Shown here piece by piece: positions 9,221 to 21,579 of a DNA stretch of 64,000 nt (within the stretch, counting starts at the first letter, position 1; every line of letters starts with the position of its first letter). This DNA comes from Podocnemis expansa (taxonomy: Eukaryota > Chordata > Testudines > Podocnemididae), in assembly GCA_007922195.1 (NCBI GenBank), contig ML681997.1, forward strand, positions 10,131,429 to 10,195,428. The letters run 5' to 3'. The position numbers were made by a program, and so were the translations under genes. The notes beneath the pieces were generated by a model. The model made no database searches, was not told where the DNA came from, and saw only the letters and a program-made list of their open reading frames with translations.

Positions 9221-12200
9221 CTCTAGATCAGCTCACATCTTTTATAAGCATTTCTCTCATTCAAGGGAGAGAGATGGAATCCACCACCCTCCCCAGCTGT
9301 CGTCCTCACCGAGCATCCAGGAAGGGGGCATGAAGGATCTAACACACTCTGCGTGAAGTGTTAAAACATCGTAGCTACACTGGTGGCCAAACTGTTTTCA
9401 GTTCTGGCTGAGCTGGGGCCAAGGTGACCGATGCTTGACAGCCATCCGGAAAAGCCTCAAAACATGAGGTTTGGACAAGACGACTGGCCTAAGCCCAGCA
9501 GAGGCTGCCAGACCTACTGAAACCACATGAAGAAAATGGTAGCGAAGGCTGGAAAGACGCCCGCTGGAAATAAGGGAAAAGAAGGAGGCTGTGGGTCTGA
9601 GGCAGGGAGAGGAGATGAGCGCTGGAGAAGAAAAAGAAGCTACAGGTGCCAGGAAAGGTGGGTCTGGACCACAGACATCACCCAGAGCTAAGGGTACTGT
9701 GAGAGCCAGCTGTAAACAAATTCAGTATCAGCTGGCAGGGAGGGAGCAAGGATAAGATTGGGGGAAAGGAGCTGGTTGGCTAGGAAAGGAAGGAAGAAAG
9801 AAACAGGGCAATGAGGTTCAAAGAAAGGGCAGCTGAGCATCTGTCAATCAGATAGATGCCACCTGAGTTTTATGATACTAAAAGCAGGGATGGGAGAGTC
9901 TCAGACAATTTTTCAAGCTCTACCCTTGTTTATAATTCTACAGAAGAGGCCATTTCATCTGGAGAAAGCAATGGATTGCTAGCATGGCCATGAGCCAACA
10001 TGAGATTGCCTGAGAACACAAGGGGAGGGCAGGGGGGATAAAGCAGCAGTCTCTATTTCACCCTGACTTGCTCTGCCTTACCACACGATACATGGGATTT
10101 GCAGACTAGGTTTAATTAGCAAACATGATTCACATAGCAGTGGCCGAGCTAATTAACAAATTACCAGGAGCCATGTTAAAAAGTCCTTTGTCTCGCCATT
10201 TAACACCCACACTGCTGCCAGAAATCTCTGTGGAGACTCAGGCCTTGCTTTTTTTGGTCAGAATTACACTGCTGGTGATGGCAGGGACCCTCCAGTTGGA
10301 TGCACGCAGCAGCTCACAGGATCAGGCCGACTGCCAGCAAGCCGCCTGTGAATCAGGGAGCTGGTACAGGCTTGCCACCTGGAACACAACTATTTCACCT
10401 GACAAACTGCTGGACTGCTTCCTCAGATGACAGATTCACTCCTCGGTTCCCTCCACCTTGGCTAACACCCCCATTGGTTTGGCTCATCTTCCCCACTTGA
10501 GGCTGTGCTCTTTGCTGGCACCTTGCAAAACCTGGGCGAATTGGTTTTGGACAAGGAAGGGACTGACTTCAGTCTCCACCCAAAATGCTAACCAAGCCTT
10601 TTTAGAGATTCAGATGAATTGAGTTAAATTTTTCTCTAGCTTCTCCTTTGAATTTTCACACACCTCAGCTCTTTGGGGCTTTGGCTGGAAGCGGAGGTTC
10701 AGAAATGCTGAGAGACCTAAGCCGTTCTGCTGTGTTTGAACTTCTAGCAAATCCTGAGTTTCATGAAAAAAAACCTTCTAACTTGATATCCAGATTAGAG
10801 AGGTCAGAGAACTGTGGAAGAAAAGTCTGTGGGCCCAAACTAAAATTCCAGCTCTTTCAATCTTTGCCGATCACTATCAACAACCCCCAACACAACACTG
10901 CTGTGTTCGAAATATTTGAAAGGCAGAAGGGTCAAGTGCATCTCCATCACTGATGCTTTCAATCTGCTGATCAAGAAATCAAAAGTTTTGAAGAAACCTG
11001 CCCCAGCAGAATTCTAAGAGAGATCTTAGGGGCAGCAACAGTTACCGAAAATGACTTGTGCTACTGCAGAGTTTGCTCAAGTTCAGCAGGACCGCTGTTA
11101 TTCCAGGCATCAAAATTAGTAGCATCACCACACAGGTAAAAGATAAAATTCTGGAGCTGCAGAAAGGTTAACTGTGACTCTGACTACATAGCCAAATGAA
11201 ACAGGTAACGACACTTATTAAATCTGGTGCAACTAAACCATATTTTGATCTGGTCTTTGTGACTGGGACCAACCCACATTAAAGAAAACATATGCTTTTA
11301 GCCCAGGTGTAGGCCTTTGTTTATACTTTTTTTTTTTTTGGTAAGTCTAAGCAGGTCTATTCACATTGTTTACATTTGTAAAGAAAAATTACAGTGCTGA
11401 ATTAAGGAGATTTATGGGCAAGACAGCAGCCTTGCTCATGTTAAAGCTAATCTCATAAATCATCGTGTTGGCTTCTTCAAGGACAGCCATTAGCTGGTCT
11501 TTAAGATCATGGCCAAAAGTGAACACTGCACTTTAATAGCTGCTGCCAAGACAAGAAGGGGGTGGGGTGGCTGTACCCTTTAATTGGCAGGTCTTAATTA
11601 AAACTGATTGCTCCCAAATGTTTCCCAAACCACCAATAAAAGGCCAATTTTGAGGGTCCCCTTAAAAGAGCGAGAGGGGCAGCAGAAGTGGATGCAAACT
11701 GAGCAGTTTAAACCCTTCATTGAAATCACTAGGAAATTAGAGAACTTTGCCCATCTAAGACAAGGAGACAGATACTGTGGCTCCTGTCCTGCCCAGCTCC
11801 TCACTCTGTGGAGAGGTTACTCAGGAGCCTCTCCGTAACCCTTGTTGTTTGGAGTGCTGCTCTTTGGCAGATGACTCTACATGTCATATTTAGATCAGCA
11901 GCCCTGGCGGTGGTGGGGCAGGGGGCAGGGACAAGGACCAAATATTCTGTATAAACCTGACACCAAAGGAGGGTTTATAGGCAGACCGTGGTCAGCTCTC
12001 TGGCTAGTACAACAACTGCAACACCCAGTGGTCTACAAACATCCACTGCTCTGTGGGAAAGGCATGAGCACCTGCACCGGTGCTTAGTCAAATCTTTGGA
12101 AAGACTTTAATGGTCATTGGATTGGGGCCTTAAAAGAGTGGTGTCTCCGGGTGTCTGTACTCCTTCTGCTTCACTACAACAGTGGGCTGTGGCCACACAG

Positions 12201-12338
12201 GACTGCATTTGTGTGGCCAAGATGACCCTATATCAAAAGTCTATTTAGATTTGCTGTTTGCAAGGTGTCTCTGTCTCAGTGTCTGACCCCTGGTTGCTTC
12301 TCCACTAACACTGGGAACTGGTAGATTCTTGCATCTGG
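9220..12338. other. Largely unique flank, nothing recognised
   Basis: About 3.1 kb with no domain-bearing frame, tRNA or clear transposon. A T-run at 11,327-11,339 is the only simple repeat. Open frames at 10,125-10,430, 10,648-10,953 and 11,608-11,838 look like chance frames. Confidence 0.45.
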
Positions 12339-12726
12339 GGCTATGTCTACATCAGCAAAAGTTAGTTCAGACTCATTAGTCCAAACTCAGAAGTTCAAGG
12401 TTAGTTCGAACTAACCTTGCACATATAAGTTTGAACTAACCACACATTCTAGCTTGAACTAACTCTTAGTTTGAACTAGAACATGTGGTTAGTTTGAACT
12501 TCTTAAGTTCGAACTAAGCATCAGTCCATGGCCACACAGCACCTGGTTTGAACTAAAGTTCAAACTAAGTACTTAAGTCCAGACTAACCAGCGGGACTAA
12601 TGAGTTTGAACTAAGCATTCCTTAGTTCGAACTAAGAAATTTCTTAGTTTGAACTTGGGAAAGCCTAGTGTGGCCATGGGCTAAATTAGTCCAAATTAAG
12701 ACTAACTTGCCAGTGTAGACATAGCC
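12339..12726. mobile_element. Palindromic MITE, TTAGTTCGAACTAA type, copy 1
   Basis: The terminal inverted repeats are GGCTATGTCTACA (12,339) and TGTAGACATAGCC (ending 12,726). The interior consists of repeated TTAGTTCGAACTAA-like words in both orientations, so much of the element could fold on itself. No coding capacity. A target duplication was not resolved. Confidence 0.75.
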
Positions 12727-13800
12727 TAGGAAGGCATGAGCTAGACTGGGCATGTGCCACACCTGCATAAAGCCTTTCCCGTTGTCCTGATCATGGATTT
12801 GCTCCATAGCTGTTTCCCCACTCTGAGAGCTTACACTATAAGTAGGGCAGACACAGAGGAGGCGGTGAGCACTGGGATGCTCAGAGAAGAGAACAACTGG
12901 CATGAGTAAAGTGAGTGATTCACTTCTGATGGAGGTTGCAAAGTTTTCCAGGAGTAAAGGGAGCAAGGTTTGGCCCTAGGTGTTTACCCACAGTGAGACT
13001 GTTATATAGGAAAATTAAAAGGAGGCTCAGAAAACATATGAAATACTGTAGCAAAGCTATGCATCTAGCTGGAACACACATAGCACTAATTTCTAGGGAG
13101 TAGAAGCGATGCCATTTAATTCTGATTTTACACAGGCTGTTCTGCAGATGTGCCCTATGGCATTCCTTTTTAACAGCTGTAGCTGCTAACTCAGCTGCTC
13201 TTTGCCTCCTCTCCCTCTGCACACACCTATGCTGAAAAATCTCTTTTGTTTTTTTGAGGGAGGGAAGGCAAGGGTGGATATCTTCTTAGTTCCTAGCTTG
13301 AAAAACTGACATTACTTTATCCATATTCTTAAACAAGTATTAACATAGGAGTGAGTTTGTGTTCAGTTCTACTCCCACCTACCAACACCTCTAAAGAAAA
13401 AGCATTCCCAAGGTGCTCTGATATTACAGTGAGGGGTGGCAGCAGAAAACCCGAAGACTGAATCAACTGCAGTTTTTAAAGGCTGGTAGGTTCCCTTACA
13501 GAACTCTTGCCATTCTCAGCTGAAACAAATAAGCCTGAATCCTCCATTTTTCACAGCACTCCCCATGGAAAATCATCTCTGTTTCTCCCAGTCATACCGG
13601 TCTCATCTCAGTCAGTCCGGAGAGCAGCACTGCGTGCTCCAGATGAAACAGGAAGCCTAACAACTTTAGCCTGCAGTGAGACCTCTAGTGTTTTTCTTAC
13701 TTTATGTCCTGGCGCAGTTCCTCTAAAGTACAAACACACACAGAGCTCCTATTGTTTGCAGCCCTTCACAACCCCACTGATCCTAATATGGAATTCAGCA
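12727..13800. other. RHOJ distal 5' flank, nothing recognised
   Basis: No exon or transposon identified. The open frame at 13,507-13,812 has no recognisable domain. Confidence 0.4.
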
Positions 13801-14280
13801 GGAAACCCATGATTTCCTGACACACAGCAAGCTGGAGAAAGAAAGGAAAAACTCCATTAAAAAACCCCAGCTTTCCTCCATGTTAGAAATGAAATGGAAA
13901 ATGGAGTGGATTTAGCAGGAATCCTGGATTCCTCTGGCCAAGCTGGAGAAAGGGAGGAGAGAGTGAAAGCCTCAGCCGTCTGGTATTTTTAAAGTTGCAA
14001 TAAATATCAAGATCTCTGTATCAGGATGAATATTTCCTGACTCAAACTAATAAGAAAGGACAATCCTTTTTTTAAAAAAATATATGTATAATTTATTTAC
14101 CTCAATGTTTCTTTTTACTGAGATGGTGTTTGTTACATACAGCTGGAACAGCCTGGAAACATTAGAATGATTTCCTGAGGTTGAAAGCCTCTCAAATTAA
14201 AGAAAAGTCAACACAATTGCACTTCATTTTTCCTTCATGTGCACTTGGAAATACTGGGAACGGCAGCAGCACCAGCAAGA
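13800..14280 (+). promoter_or_regulatory. RHOJ: RHOJ promoter-proximal region and 5' leader (start site not resolved)
   Basis: This is the sequence immediately upstream of the RHOJ start codon. It is AT-rich, has no CpG island, and contains an A/T run with ATATATGTATAATTTATT near 14,080. Several GGAA/TTCC cores, the ETS-factor core site, lie between 13,860 and 14,175, which would fit endothelial expression, but such cores are frequent by chance. No transcription start could be placed from sequence alone. Confidence 0.35.
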
Positions 14281-14458
14281 ATGAACTGTAAGGAAGAAGA
14301 TGACAAGAGCACCGACTGCACCAGCGGTAACATGAAGAAGATGTTGAAGTGCGTGGTGGTTGGGGATGGGGCAGTTGGCAAAACCTGTCTGCTGATGAGT
14401 TATGCCAATGATGCCTTCCCAGAGGAATACGTGCCCACTGTATTTGACCACTATGCAG
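14281..14458 (+). CDS. RHOJ: RHOJ coding exon 1 (Rho-family GTPase, N-terminal 59 codons)
   Basis: RHOJ (TCL) is a Cdc42-type small GTPase at the plasma membrane and endosomes, known mainly from endothelial cells, where it controls actin and focal-adhesion dynamics. The exon encodes 59 full codons plus one base. Visible motifs are the P-loop GDGAVGKT (residues 28-35) and switch [10 protein letters not shown] (50-58). The charged N-terminal extension starting MNCKEE points to RHOJ rather than RHOQ, whose GTPase core is almost the same here. The ATG at 14,281 has A at -3. An in-frame upstream ATG at 14,239 would add 14 residues unlike any Rho N-terminus and has T at -3, so it was not chosen. 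The exon ends ATGCAG/GTAAGA at 14,458/14,459, a consensus donor in phase 1. The remaining exons (switch II, G4/G5, CAAX box) are not in the window. Confidence 0.95.
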
Positions 14459-14499
14459 GTAAGAAAGTAGTTTCTAAAAGTCTAAATAGGTGCAGAAGG

Positions 14500-16370
14500 A
14501 GGCAGGAGGGACGTGAAGGAAGATCCAGGGCAAAGGAGAATGGTTCAAAGGGGATACACAGCTACTACTAGTCCGAAAATGTGATTCAGGCTTGGAAGGC
14601 AGCCAGAGAGGGCACTACGTACCATGGGGCAATGCAAAATTTGTTAGGAGAGCGCTTATTTGTTTCCAGTTCTTTATTTTGTTTTTGGCAAACAAACAGG
14701 ACTAGAAATGCAACTTGAATTAAAGTCCACCAAGCTTTAAAAGCAGTGGATCTAATTCAGTATTTGCATAACTATTTGCCAGGCTCATCTGGAGTTTTTT
14801 AAGTTCTAAGTTGAACTCCGCTCACTTCAGGGATTCTGAATCTAATGCTCACAGTTTGTCAGTTGTCTTTTCCTTTCAGGGCTAATGATTCAGAAGTTGC
14901 AATAGTGAAATCCTTTTTACAAACTAACCTTGCGAAAACCAGCAATTCTCATCCAGTGCTGCCAAAATGACGCTCACACTGTTTTTCTGGCATTTATTAT
15001 TAATAATATTTAACGTTAGAGTATGACTATGAGTAAAGTAGCAATGCTCATTGGTTTTAGTGCTTAATGATGAACGGGCTTGTCTTAGGAAAAAACAAAA
15101 CAACCAATCACAGAACATAGCAAAGTTCTCATCTGATATATGCTGTATCCCAGGGCAAGCTGACAGACATATCTTAAGACCACAGTTTAGGTAAAGCATC
15201 CACAGAACACCTTTAAGATAGCAACTGCTTACAGCTTTGTCAGGTGCTTCAGAAGTTATTGTGCATACTGTGCAACAGGCTGAAAATACCTTTTCCGTTG
15301 CTTAAGTTTTAATGTAGACGGTGGTTGGTCACATCAAGTTACATTACTGCTCTTAGGATTTTTTTTTAAATTTATAAGCAAATTTGATAAGCAGTGCAAA
15401 ACTCATCACTGATCTTGCAGCTGTTTTGTGGTGTTTTGTTTTCTGTTTCTTCTAGACTGGATTTTCATGGCATGGCTTATCATAGATTTGGTATTCTGTA
15501 ATGGGAAAACCTCTGCTTTCATTTTGGATTCGTATAGGGTTTAGCAAAGGAAAGTGGCCAAAATAAAAAACTGTGTAAATGCCGAGTTTGATATGTGATA
15601 CTGTGAAATCCTCATTTCCCCCTTAAGAGTGTGGAGCTTCACCTCTAGATGCAAACAATGTGTGTCTTTTTCTCCACCATCTCTTCCCATTTATCTTAAA
15701 TTCCCATTTTTAAAGAGCTGTTTATACAGAACAAAAGTATGAGAAGTGTAATAAAGATAATAGAAGAAACATTGAAATGAAGATTTTATAAATGTCTGTG
15801 CAGGGACTGAAGTATTAGGTTTCTGAGATTATCTTCAGTTATTTTTATTGGAATTTTGAAGCATTCAAAGCAACTAATACGAGGAAAAGCTTTTTTTTTT
15901 TTTTTTTTTTAAAAAGGAGAAAGCCCAGAAAGATAACAAACAGATTGCTTAGAGCCATTAGATACGACTATACTATTCTGGGACAAATGCCCTCTGCATA
16001 GAGTGATTAAAACCAGAGCAACTCAGAAAATAGAATTTCCACTCCACGGGAAATTCCAGCATTTTGAAATCTGTCTGTGTTCCAGATCACCATGAAAAAT
16101 AAAAATGTTGAAATTTCCCACAGTCTGAAAATGTGTTTCAATGATGTCAAAATGTTTAATTATGTCAAAATATTACATCAGAAAGTATTAAATATGTGAT
16201 ATATTCAATAATTTAAAATTAAAATTCTAGTGACAAACATCAAAGCTATAATGTCTGAACAAAACAGTTTGATACTGTCCAAATAAGACGAATGAAATGA
16301 TTCATTTACACTTCTTCCTGTCAAAAAATGTCATCACATTCAACACATTCCCACAAAAAATGTTTTCAAC
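14500..16370. other. Intronic unique DNA
   Basis: AT-rich intron sequence directly after RHOJ exon 1. It contains a poly-T run at about 15,891-15,910 and no recognised element. First-intron sequence near the exon is a usual place for regulatory sites, but none can be named. Confidence 0.4.
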
Positions 16371-16374
16371 AGGT

Positions 16375-16685
16375 GTCCAGGGGCTGAGCTCCACTCTCCC
16401 TCCCCACCCCAAAGGTGGAGCAGTGCCCCCCATCCCTTGCTGCCTTCTACTCCATGCTGTAAGCAGCCGGGAGGCAGCGGGGACAGTGTGGCTGTAGCGG
16501 GGCAGCAGTGTGGGCCCTGTGTTGCCCTGTTCGTGGCAGGAAAGCATGGGGCCCATATGGCCAGGGGCAATTGCCCTTCTTGCCCCCCTCCAAGGGACAG
16601 CCCTATTTCTGGGGAGCACCCTTAACAGTCACTATTGTTTGGCACCCTGCGTGACCGCCTTATGGTAGGACCAGCCCTGATATGA
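16375..16685. repeat. GC-rich decayed MITE-like element
   Basis: The right end reads GCCTTATGGTAGGACCAGCCCTG, whose reverse complement (CAGGGCTGGTCCTACC...) looks like a hAT-type terminus. The GC-rich interior lacks stop codons in several frames, which explains the four overlapping open frames here. The left end is not resolved. Confidence 0.4.
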
Positions 16686-16744
16686 CTTCATTGTCATCCA
16701 CGATGCTGGGATGCTTCCTAGCACAGAACTGGTAATAAATCTTA

Positions 16745-16972
16745 ACTGCTTTGATTTCCTGTTACAGTGTGGCCTGATCCCATGACTTATACTTCCCTGC
16801 ATTTATTTCCTCCCATTTTGTAAGTTTCCCCATCTTCAAAGCATCTGACAAAGTGGGATTTTCTCCCAGGAAAGCTCATGCAATAAATCAGTTTGTTAGT
16901 CTTTAAGTGCCGCAGGACTCCTTGTTTTTATTTTTACTGAACTAGACTAACACGGCTGCCCCTCTGGAATTT
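16745..16972 (+). mobile_element. Penelope-like element 3' end, copy A
   Basis: The segment is colinear with the reverse complement of 44,213-44,420: CAGTGTGgCCTGATCCCATG, CCTGCATTTATTT, AAAGCATCTGACAAAGTGGG, GAAAGCTCATGCAATAAAT, TTAGTCTTTAAGTGCCGCAG and a CTAGACTAACACGGCTGCCC tail. It is a 5'-truncated copy of the non-coding 3' module. Positions 16,841-16,875 hold a decayed hammerhead-like core (CTGACAA in place of CTGAnGA). Confidence 0.7.
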
Positions 16973-16974
16973 GG

Positions 16975-19060
16975 GAATATCTGAATTACACAGTTGTCAC
17001 TGATAGGGTGTTTACCAATCACAACAGTAAATTACAAAGTATGCTTATTTGTCCTACCTGCTCTCTCTCTCTTGTTTGCAAGGGTCACAGATGTGGAGGG
17101 AGATTTTCACATTACTGATGCCAATGGAAATAGGCAACAAGGGTGCATCAAAGGAATTCTGTCAAATTTCATGGAGGCTGAATTCCAATTAGGATTAAAA
17201 TCATCCTTTATTTATAGCATCTCTTGTACACAACAGGATCTCATAGTTTTTTTGTAGACTATAGTCCAGTCCTGCTGCAATGAGGTCAATGTCAAAATTC
17301 AATTGATTTCAAAGAGAGTGAGACAATGCTTTCCTAGGTGGCACTTGCTTCTCCTAGCACTGAAATGCAGGCATTTCTGGAGTGAAGTATCGTGCCTGTT
17401 AAATGGTATAAACAGCTGTATGACACAATGGTTTGGTCCAATTAATGCATATGTGAACTGGTCCCTACAACTCATTCCTTCTCCCTCTCCCCTACCCTGG
17501 GTAATAGTGGTGAGAGACTGTATGGGGAGGTTGTTATGTGTATCTTATAACTGGATTCTTTGATTTGATCTCAGCTAGTTGGTAAGTCTGTTCATTGAAT
17601 GGCACACTTTTAAAGCATTGTCTGAGAAATTCAAAGCATTCGCTGGATGCTCTATTATTGCAGAAAAGTAAAAATCCAAGTCATGTGCTAAAAAGTACAT
17701 TAGATAAATTGCTAGTTTCTAGCACCAGGCAAACAAACAACAAAAATTCTATCGTAGTGGCAAACAGGACATTGCAGACAATAGCAACAGATGCTGTTTC
17801 CATAGTTTATAACAATTTCTGCCAAATCAATTTTATGCCATCTTTAAAATTCCAGTGCTGATGTTTTCTGAGCAGTGCTCTAAGTCAAAGTGAGTTAAAC
17901 TGAATCCATCTGTGTGATGTTATAAAGGTTTACTTGGGAGTGAGACTGTACCATGACAAAATTCAGTTCATCTACCAATAAAGTTAGTGGAATAGTAATA
18001 AGATAAACATGGTTGCTCTGATTGGTGGAGGAATATTAACTGTTACTCTTGAGTATTTGTGCAAATGTTTACAAACCTGAGCATCCAAAATTTCAGTGTG
18101 ATCCAGATATAATCCAAATGAGTTACAGTTTACAAGGAACATAGACTGCTCCTGAAAATTCAGACTAATTTGAAAACACAAGTTGTGGGGGGGGGGTTGG
18201 TTTTTTTTTTTTTTCCTATTTTAAAAGTCATCCGGTCAGGGATCTGAAACAAGACCATGTGACTTCATTAGCCAACTGCACAAAAGGTCAAAGTGAATGT
18301 TTTATGAAAACTGTGTGTACAGACTAGCTGGCAAATACTTATGAATAGTGAATACACTTGAAGAAAATCGAGAGACTTAATTGATTTGCTAATGAATAGT
18401 GTATAGAGTTTGCAGCCAGGCCAACTAATACAAATATAGAATGACCACAGCCGTAATTTTCTTCTGTTCATGAATTAGGATGCTGATAGTACATGAATGT
18501 TTGTTATTTTCAACTGATTGATATTGGTTTGTATGAGCATGGCTCAGCTGTTGAGTGGTTCCCAAACTCTTTCCTTCAACATGGTGAGTCAATGGGCAGC
18601 TAAATCAAATTCTACCATTTTTGTTCCCTGACTGGTGGACAAACTTTCAGAAGCAGGAGGAGGAAAATCAAAAAGATAGCTGCATGAACATTTCTCATGT
18701 GAATCTGCACACTACTGTGTACTCATAAGAAATTTGTTTCCCATGAACATTCTTGCAAACAAAAAAGAGAAGGCATTCATACAAACATTTATGATAACTC
18801 AGTAGAAAAGGACATGGATATGACTGAAGCAAATTTGTGGTATTTACTTGAGTGGATGATTCCCCCCTAGCGTTCACCCAGATTTAGCCAACCAGCTTTG
18901 AGTCCCAACCTTGAGATGAGAAAACTTTGGGTCATTGTAAAATGTGGCCTGTTAGATTAATAATGACAAGATTAATGTGCTCATTTTGCTAGCAGAAGTC
19001 AAAAGGATTTATCTGAGAATCCTTTTCTCCACCACCTTTGGGAGTCAAGAGAGTCTGAAA
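16975..19060. other. Intronic DNA, nothing recognised
   Basis: AT-rich intron without identified exons. A G-run followed by T-run lies at 18,186-18,214. Frames at 16,994-17,257, 17,303-17,563 and 17,595-17,861 carry no domain. Confidence 0.4.
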
Positions 19061-19129
19061 GACTGATCACAGCCATCTAGATTTTACAAAACAAACCTCC
19101 ATCAGTGTAGTTTTACTGAGTCTTCATCT

Positions 19130-19305
19130 TTTATTGTCTTCAAATTGAGGCTGGATGTCTTCCTGAAAGATACGCTCTAATCAAACACAAATTAGTGGGT
19201 TCAGAATTGGGGTTATTGGGTGAAATTCTATAGCCTGTGTAACACAGGAAATCAGACTAGATGATCCATTGCTCCCTACTGTCCTTAAAAATCTATGAAA
19301 GCCAA
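19130..19305 (+). repeat. CR1 LINE 3' end, sense
   Basis: GAGGCTGGATGTCTTCCTGAAAG, then CACAGGAAATCAGACTAGATGATCC, then AATCTATGAAAG is the sense CR1 3' tail. No coding sequence kept. Confidence 0.85.
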
Positions 19306-21175
19306 AGCCAGTCACTTGCCAACTTAGCATAGATGTTGTACATTCAGCTACAATGCTGTACTATGATTTGCCAAGGATTTGATGGTATTTACATATCCTT
19401 CTAGATGAACCACTGAGGCTAAAGGCTTTCCCTTTCTTTCTCATTCAAGACTTATGTAAAATAGCCTAGCAAATTGTCAGTTAGTGCACTACAAAATGGG
19501 ATAATTCATTTTTAAATCACTGGGCAACCACTTGGAGTCAGAGCAAAACCCAGACCCACTTTTAAACACCTTCAACCCCTCCCCTCACCAAGGTGTTCTA
19601 ACATACAACCATACCTGGGATATAATTTATCATTTAAATATCTTTCCCACGCACCTTTACTTACTCTTAAATTTATGACTGCAGTTTTATGCAGGAAAAG
19701 GATCTAGACAAAGAGCAGATCTGGATTTCGGATACCCCAATTTTCTGTGTTTGCTGCATTCTGGTCTGGACCTCTCTAATTTTATGTAGCTATCATCATC
19801 ATCATATTTGTCTACTGCTAATTGTTTAGTAAGAATCTTACTTAATCTCAGCAATGAAGTCATCATCATAATGCTACTGACATGGAACTCTTCCTGGGGA
19901 AGTGGGGTTGGTAGCCAACCAGCATGAAACAAGCCCCACATCAGTGCCAGGAAGGTACCTGTGGCCATAATTTGAGAAGTTCAAGATCTTGATGTCCATG
20001 CAGAGACGACCATAGGTTTTAAGGTCTCATGACTCCTCCACTGCTATCTTTACTCCGACTCCCATCATCTTGTTTGTTGTTCATTTGTCTTGCTTCTCCT
20101 TCTACTACATGATTTCCCAGTGCCACCAGGTGTTCTACATGCTATGAAGACCCACATTAAAAGCTCTGTTCCAAAGACCTTATTTATGTCACCCCTTTTC
20201 ATCAGGTGTTAGCAGCAGCCACAGGGACAAAATTCAGCATCTAGGGGTGCCTCTTAAAATTATAAGAGAAAACTAATGCAAGCCCCACCATAAACCTAGA
20301 AAACTAAATACTTCTGCTGGGCACCCTTAACAGGTAAAACATCTCCTCTGCCAGCACTGAAGTAAACTTTTGAGGTGAATGCAGCTTTAAAATTTGGATC
20401 AGCACAGTAACAGCAGCAGCAGTCTGCAATTAATAAGGAAAACACCCACCCTATCTTTGCAAGTGGTTCAGTTCCCCCAGCCAGCTGTATGAACATACAT
20501 TGAACAAGTATCCTTTAAACACACCACTTTCATGCTGCAACTGACTCATACTTTGCTATCAGAAGTTAGAGAAGTCCCAGAGTTCAGGAGTGTACTAGGT
20601 AGATTCACCTCCTGCCCCCAGGTGGGAGTGCTGTTTGATTTTTATGAACAGGGTGCTTGCTGTTACTGCTACATTGTCTCTATACCATCTCTTATCTGGC
20701 TGAAGTCCTTTGCTGGCTCCATGCATGCTCTGAGGCTTTGCTTCCTAGCTCTGGTACTAGTGATTTCAGTTCTATGACTGAAGAGTAAGAGGGAGAGCTC
20801 TCAATGGAGTCTATTCAACTCTGATATTTCATTCTGTAGCCACAGCAAGGAGCTTGGGGGAGACAGGAGTTTTCAAATGGCATAGAAGACCCTTAAACAG
20901 ACTATGCATCACCAGGTGAGAGCATTTGCCCTAATTCTTCCCCTTCTTCTCACATGCATTACAACTCATCCAGCAATTTGAGACTGCGGCACTGGGTTGG
21001 TGACCCCATACATGGGGTATTCAGTACGCCTCTGCCATTTTTTACTCACACACTAAGGATAATAACATCTCCTCATTCCCTTGACTTCTAAGAGTAAAAT
21101 AAATTTTAACCCAAAACAGTCAAAAATGATCACCTGGGCAAGGTGGGTGTGGCCCAGGCAAATGAGATCTGCTCA
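19306..21175. other. Intronic DNA, nothing recognised
   Basis: No exon or clear transposon. Short open frames at 19,687-19,968 (minus) and 20,532-20,777 (plus) have no recognisable domain. A weak CCCTTAACA-type end near 20,330 may be a MITE remnant. Confidence 0.35.
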
Positions 21176-21179
21176 CGAG

Positions 21180-21260
21180 AACTTGAAAACATGCCATATA
21201 GGGATAGACTAATTAGCTGAACAGACAGAAAGTTAAAAGATGACTTGATCATAGTCTGTG
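21180..21260 (+). repeat. CR1 ORF2 C-terminal scrap
   Basis: CATATAGGGATAGACTAATTAGCTG..AGTTAAAAGATGACTTGATCA corresponds to the end of CR1 ORF2 (the R-L-x-x-L and K-L-x-x-D-L-I region). Only about 80 bp remain. Confidence 0.5.
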
Positions 21261-21261
21261 A

Positions 21262-21545
21262 GGGCTTGTCTAGATTGACGGCTGCAAATCTGCCACTGTC
21301 AGATCAAATATCCCAGTCTGATTGAGGAGTCTGTGAAGACAAGCTCAATTGATTGGAGAGTTCATCCATTAATTCCAGCCTCTCAACTGGAGTAGCATGA
21401 GTTGAAGGGAAATGCTTCCCCTAAAACTCAGCATAGTGGACCTGTTGGATGCTAGAAACTCGCAGGGAGATACACAAGGCATAGCTCCCATATCTCCCTT
21501 CAACTGCCATTGAAAATGATGGAAAGTGCAGACTAGGGCTTAGCT
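21262..21545. mobile_element. MITE with CTTGTCTAGA / GACTAGGGC ends
   Basis: The left end GGGCTTGTCTAGATTGACGG and right end GTGCAGACTAGGGCTTAGC form an inverted pair of the GTCTAGAC kind. About 280 bp, non-coding. Confidence 0.5.
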
Positions 21546-21579
21546 AGCATCAAGAAGGGGACTAGAGATTTGAGGTGGG

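Noticed and set aside
14239..14280. Upstream in-frame ATG extending RHOJ by 14 residues
   Set aside because: T at -3 and no resemblance to Rho N-termini. The ATG at 14,281 gives the RHOJ-like MNCKEE start.
14459..14571. Read-through of RHOJ exon 1 past the splice donor
   Set aside because: The reading after CAG/GTAAGA turns into a low-complexity R/E/G stretch and leaves Rho homology at exactly the donor.
17405..17450. GCTGTATGACACAATGG as a possible RHOJ exon 2 (LYDTA-like)
   Set aside because: Only the first few codons resemble switch II. No following GQ..Y, no acceptor in register.
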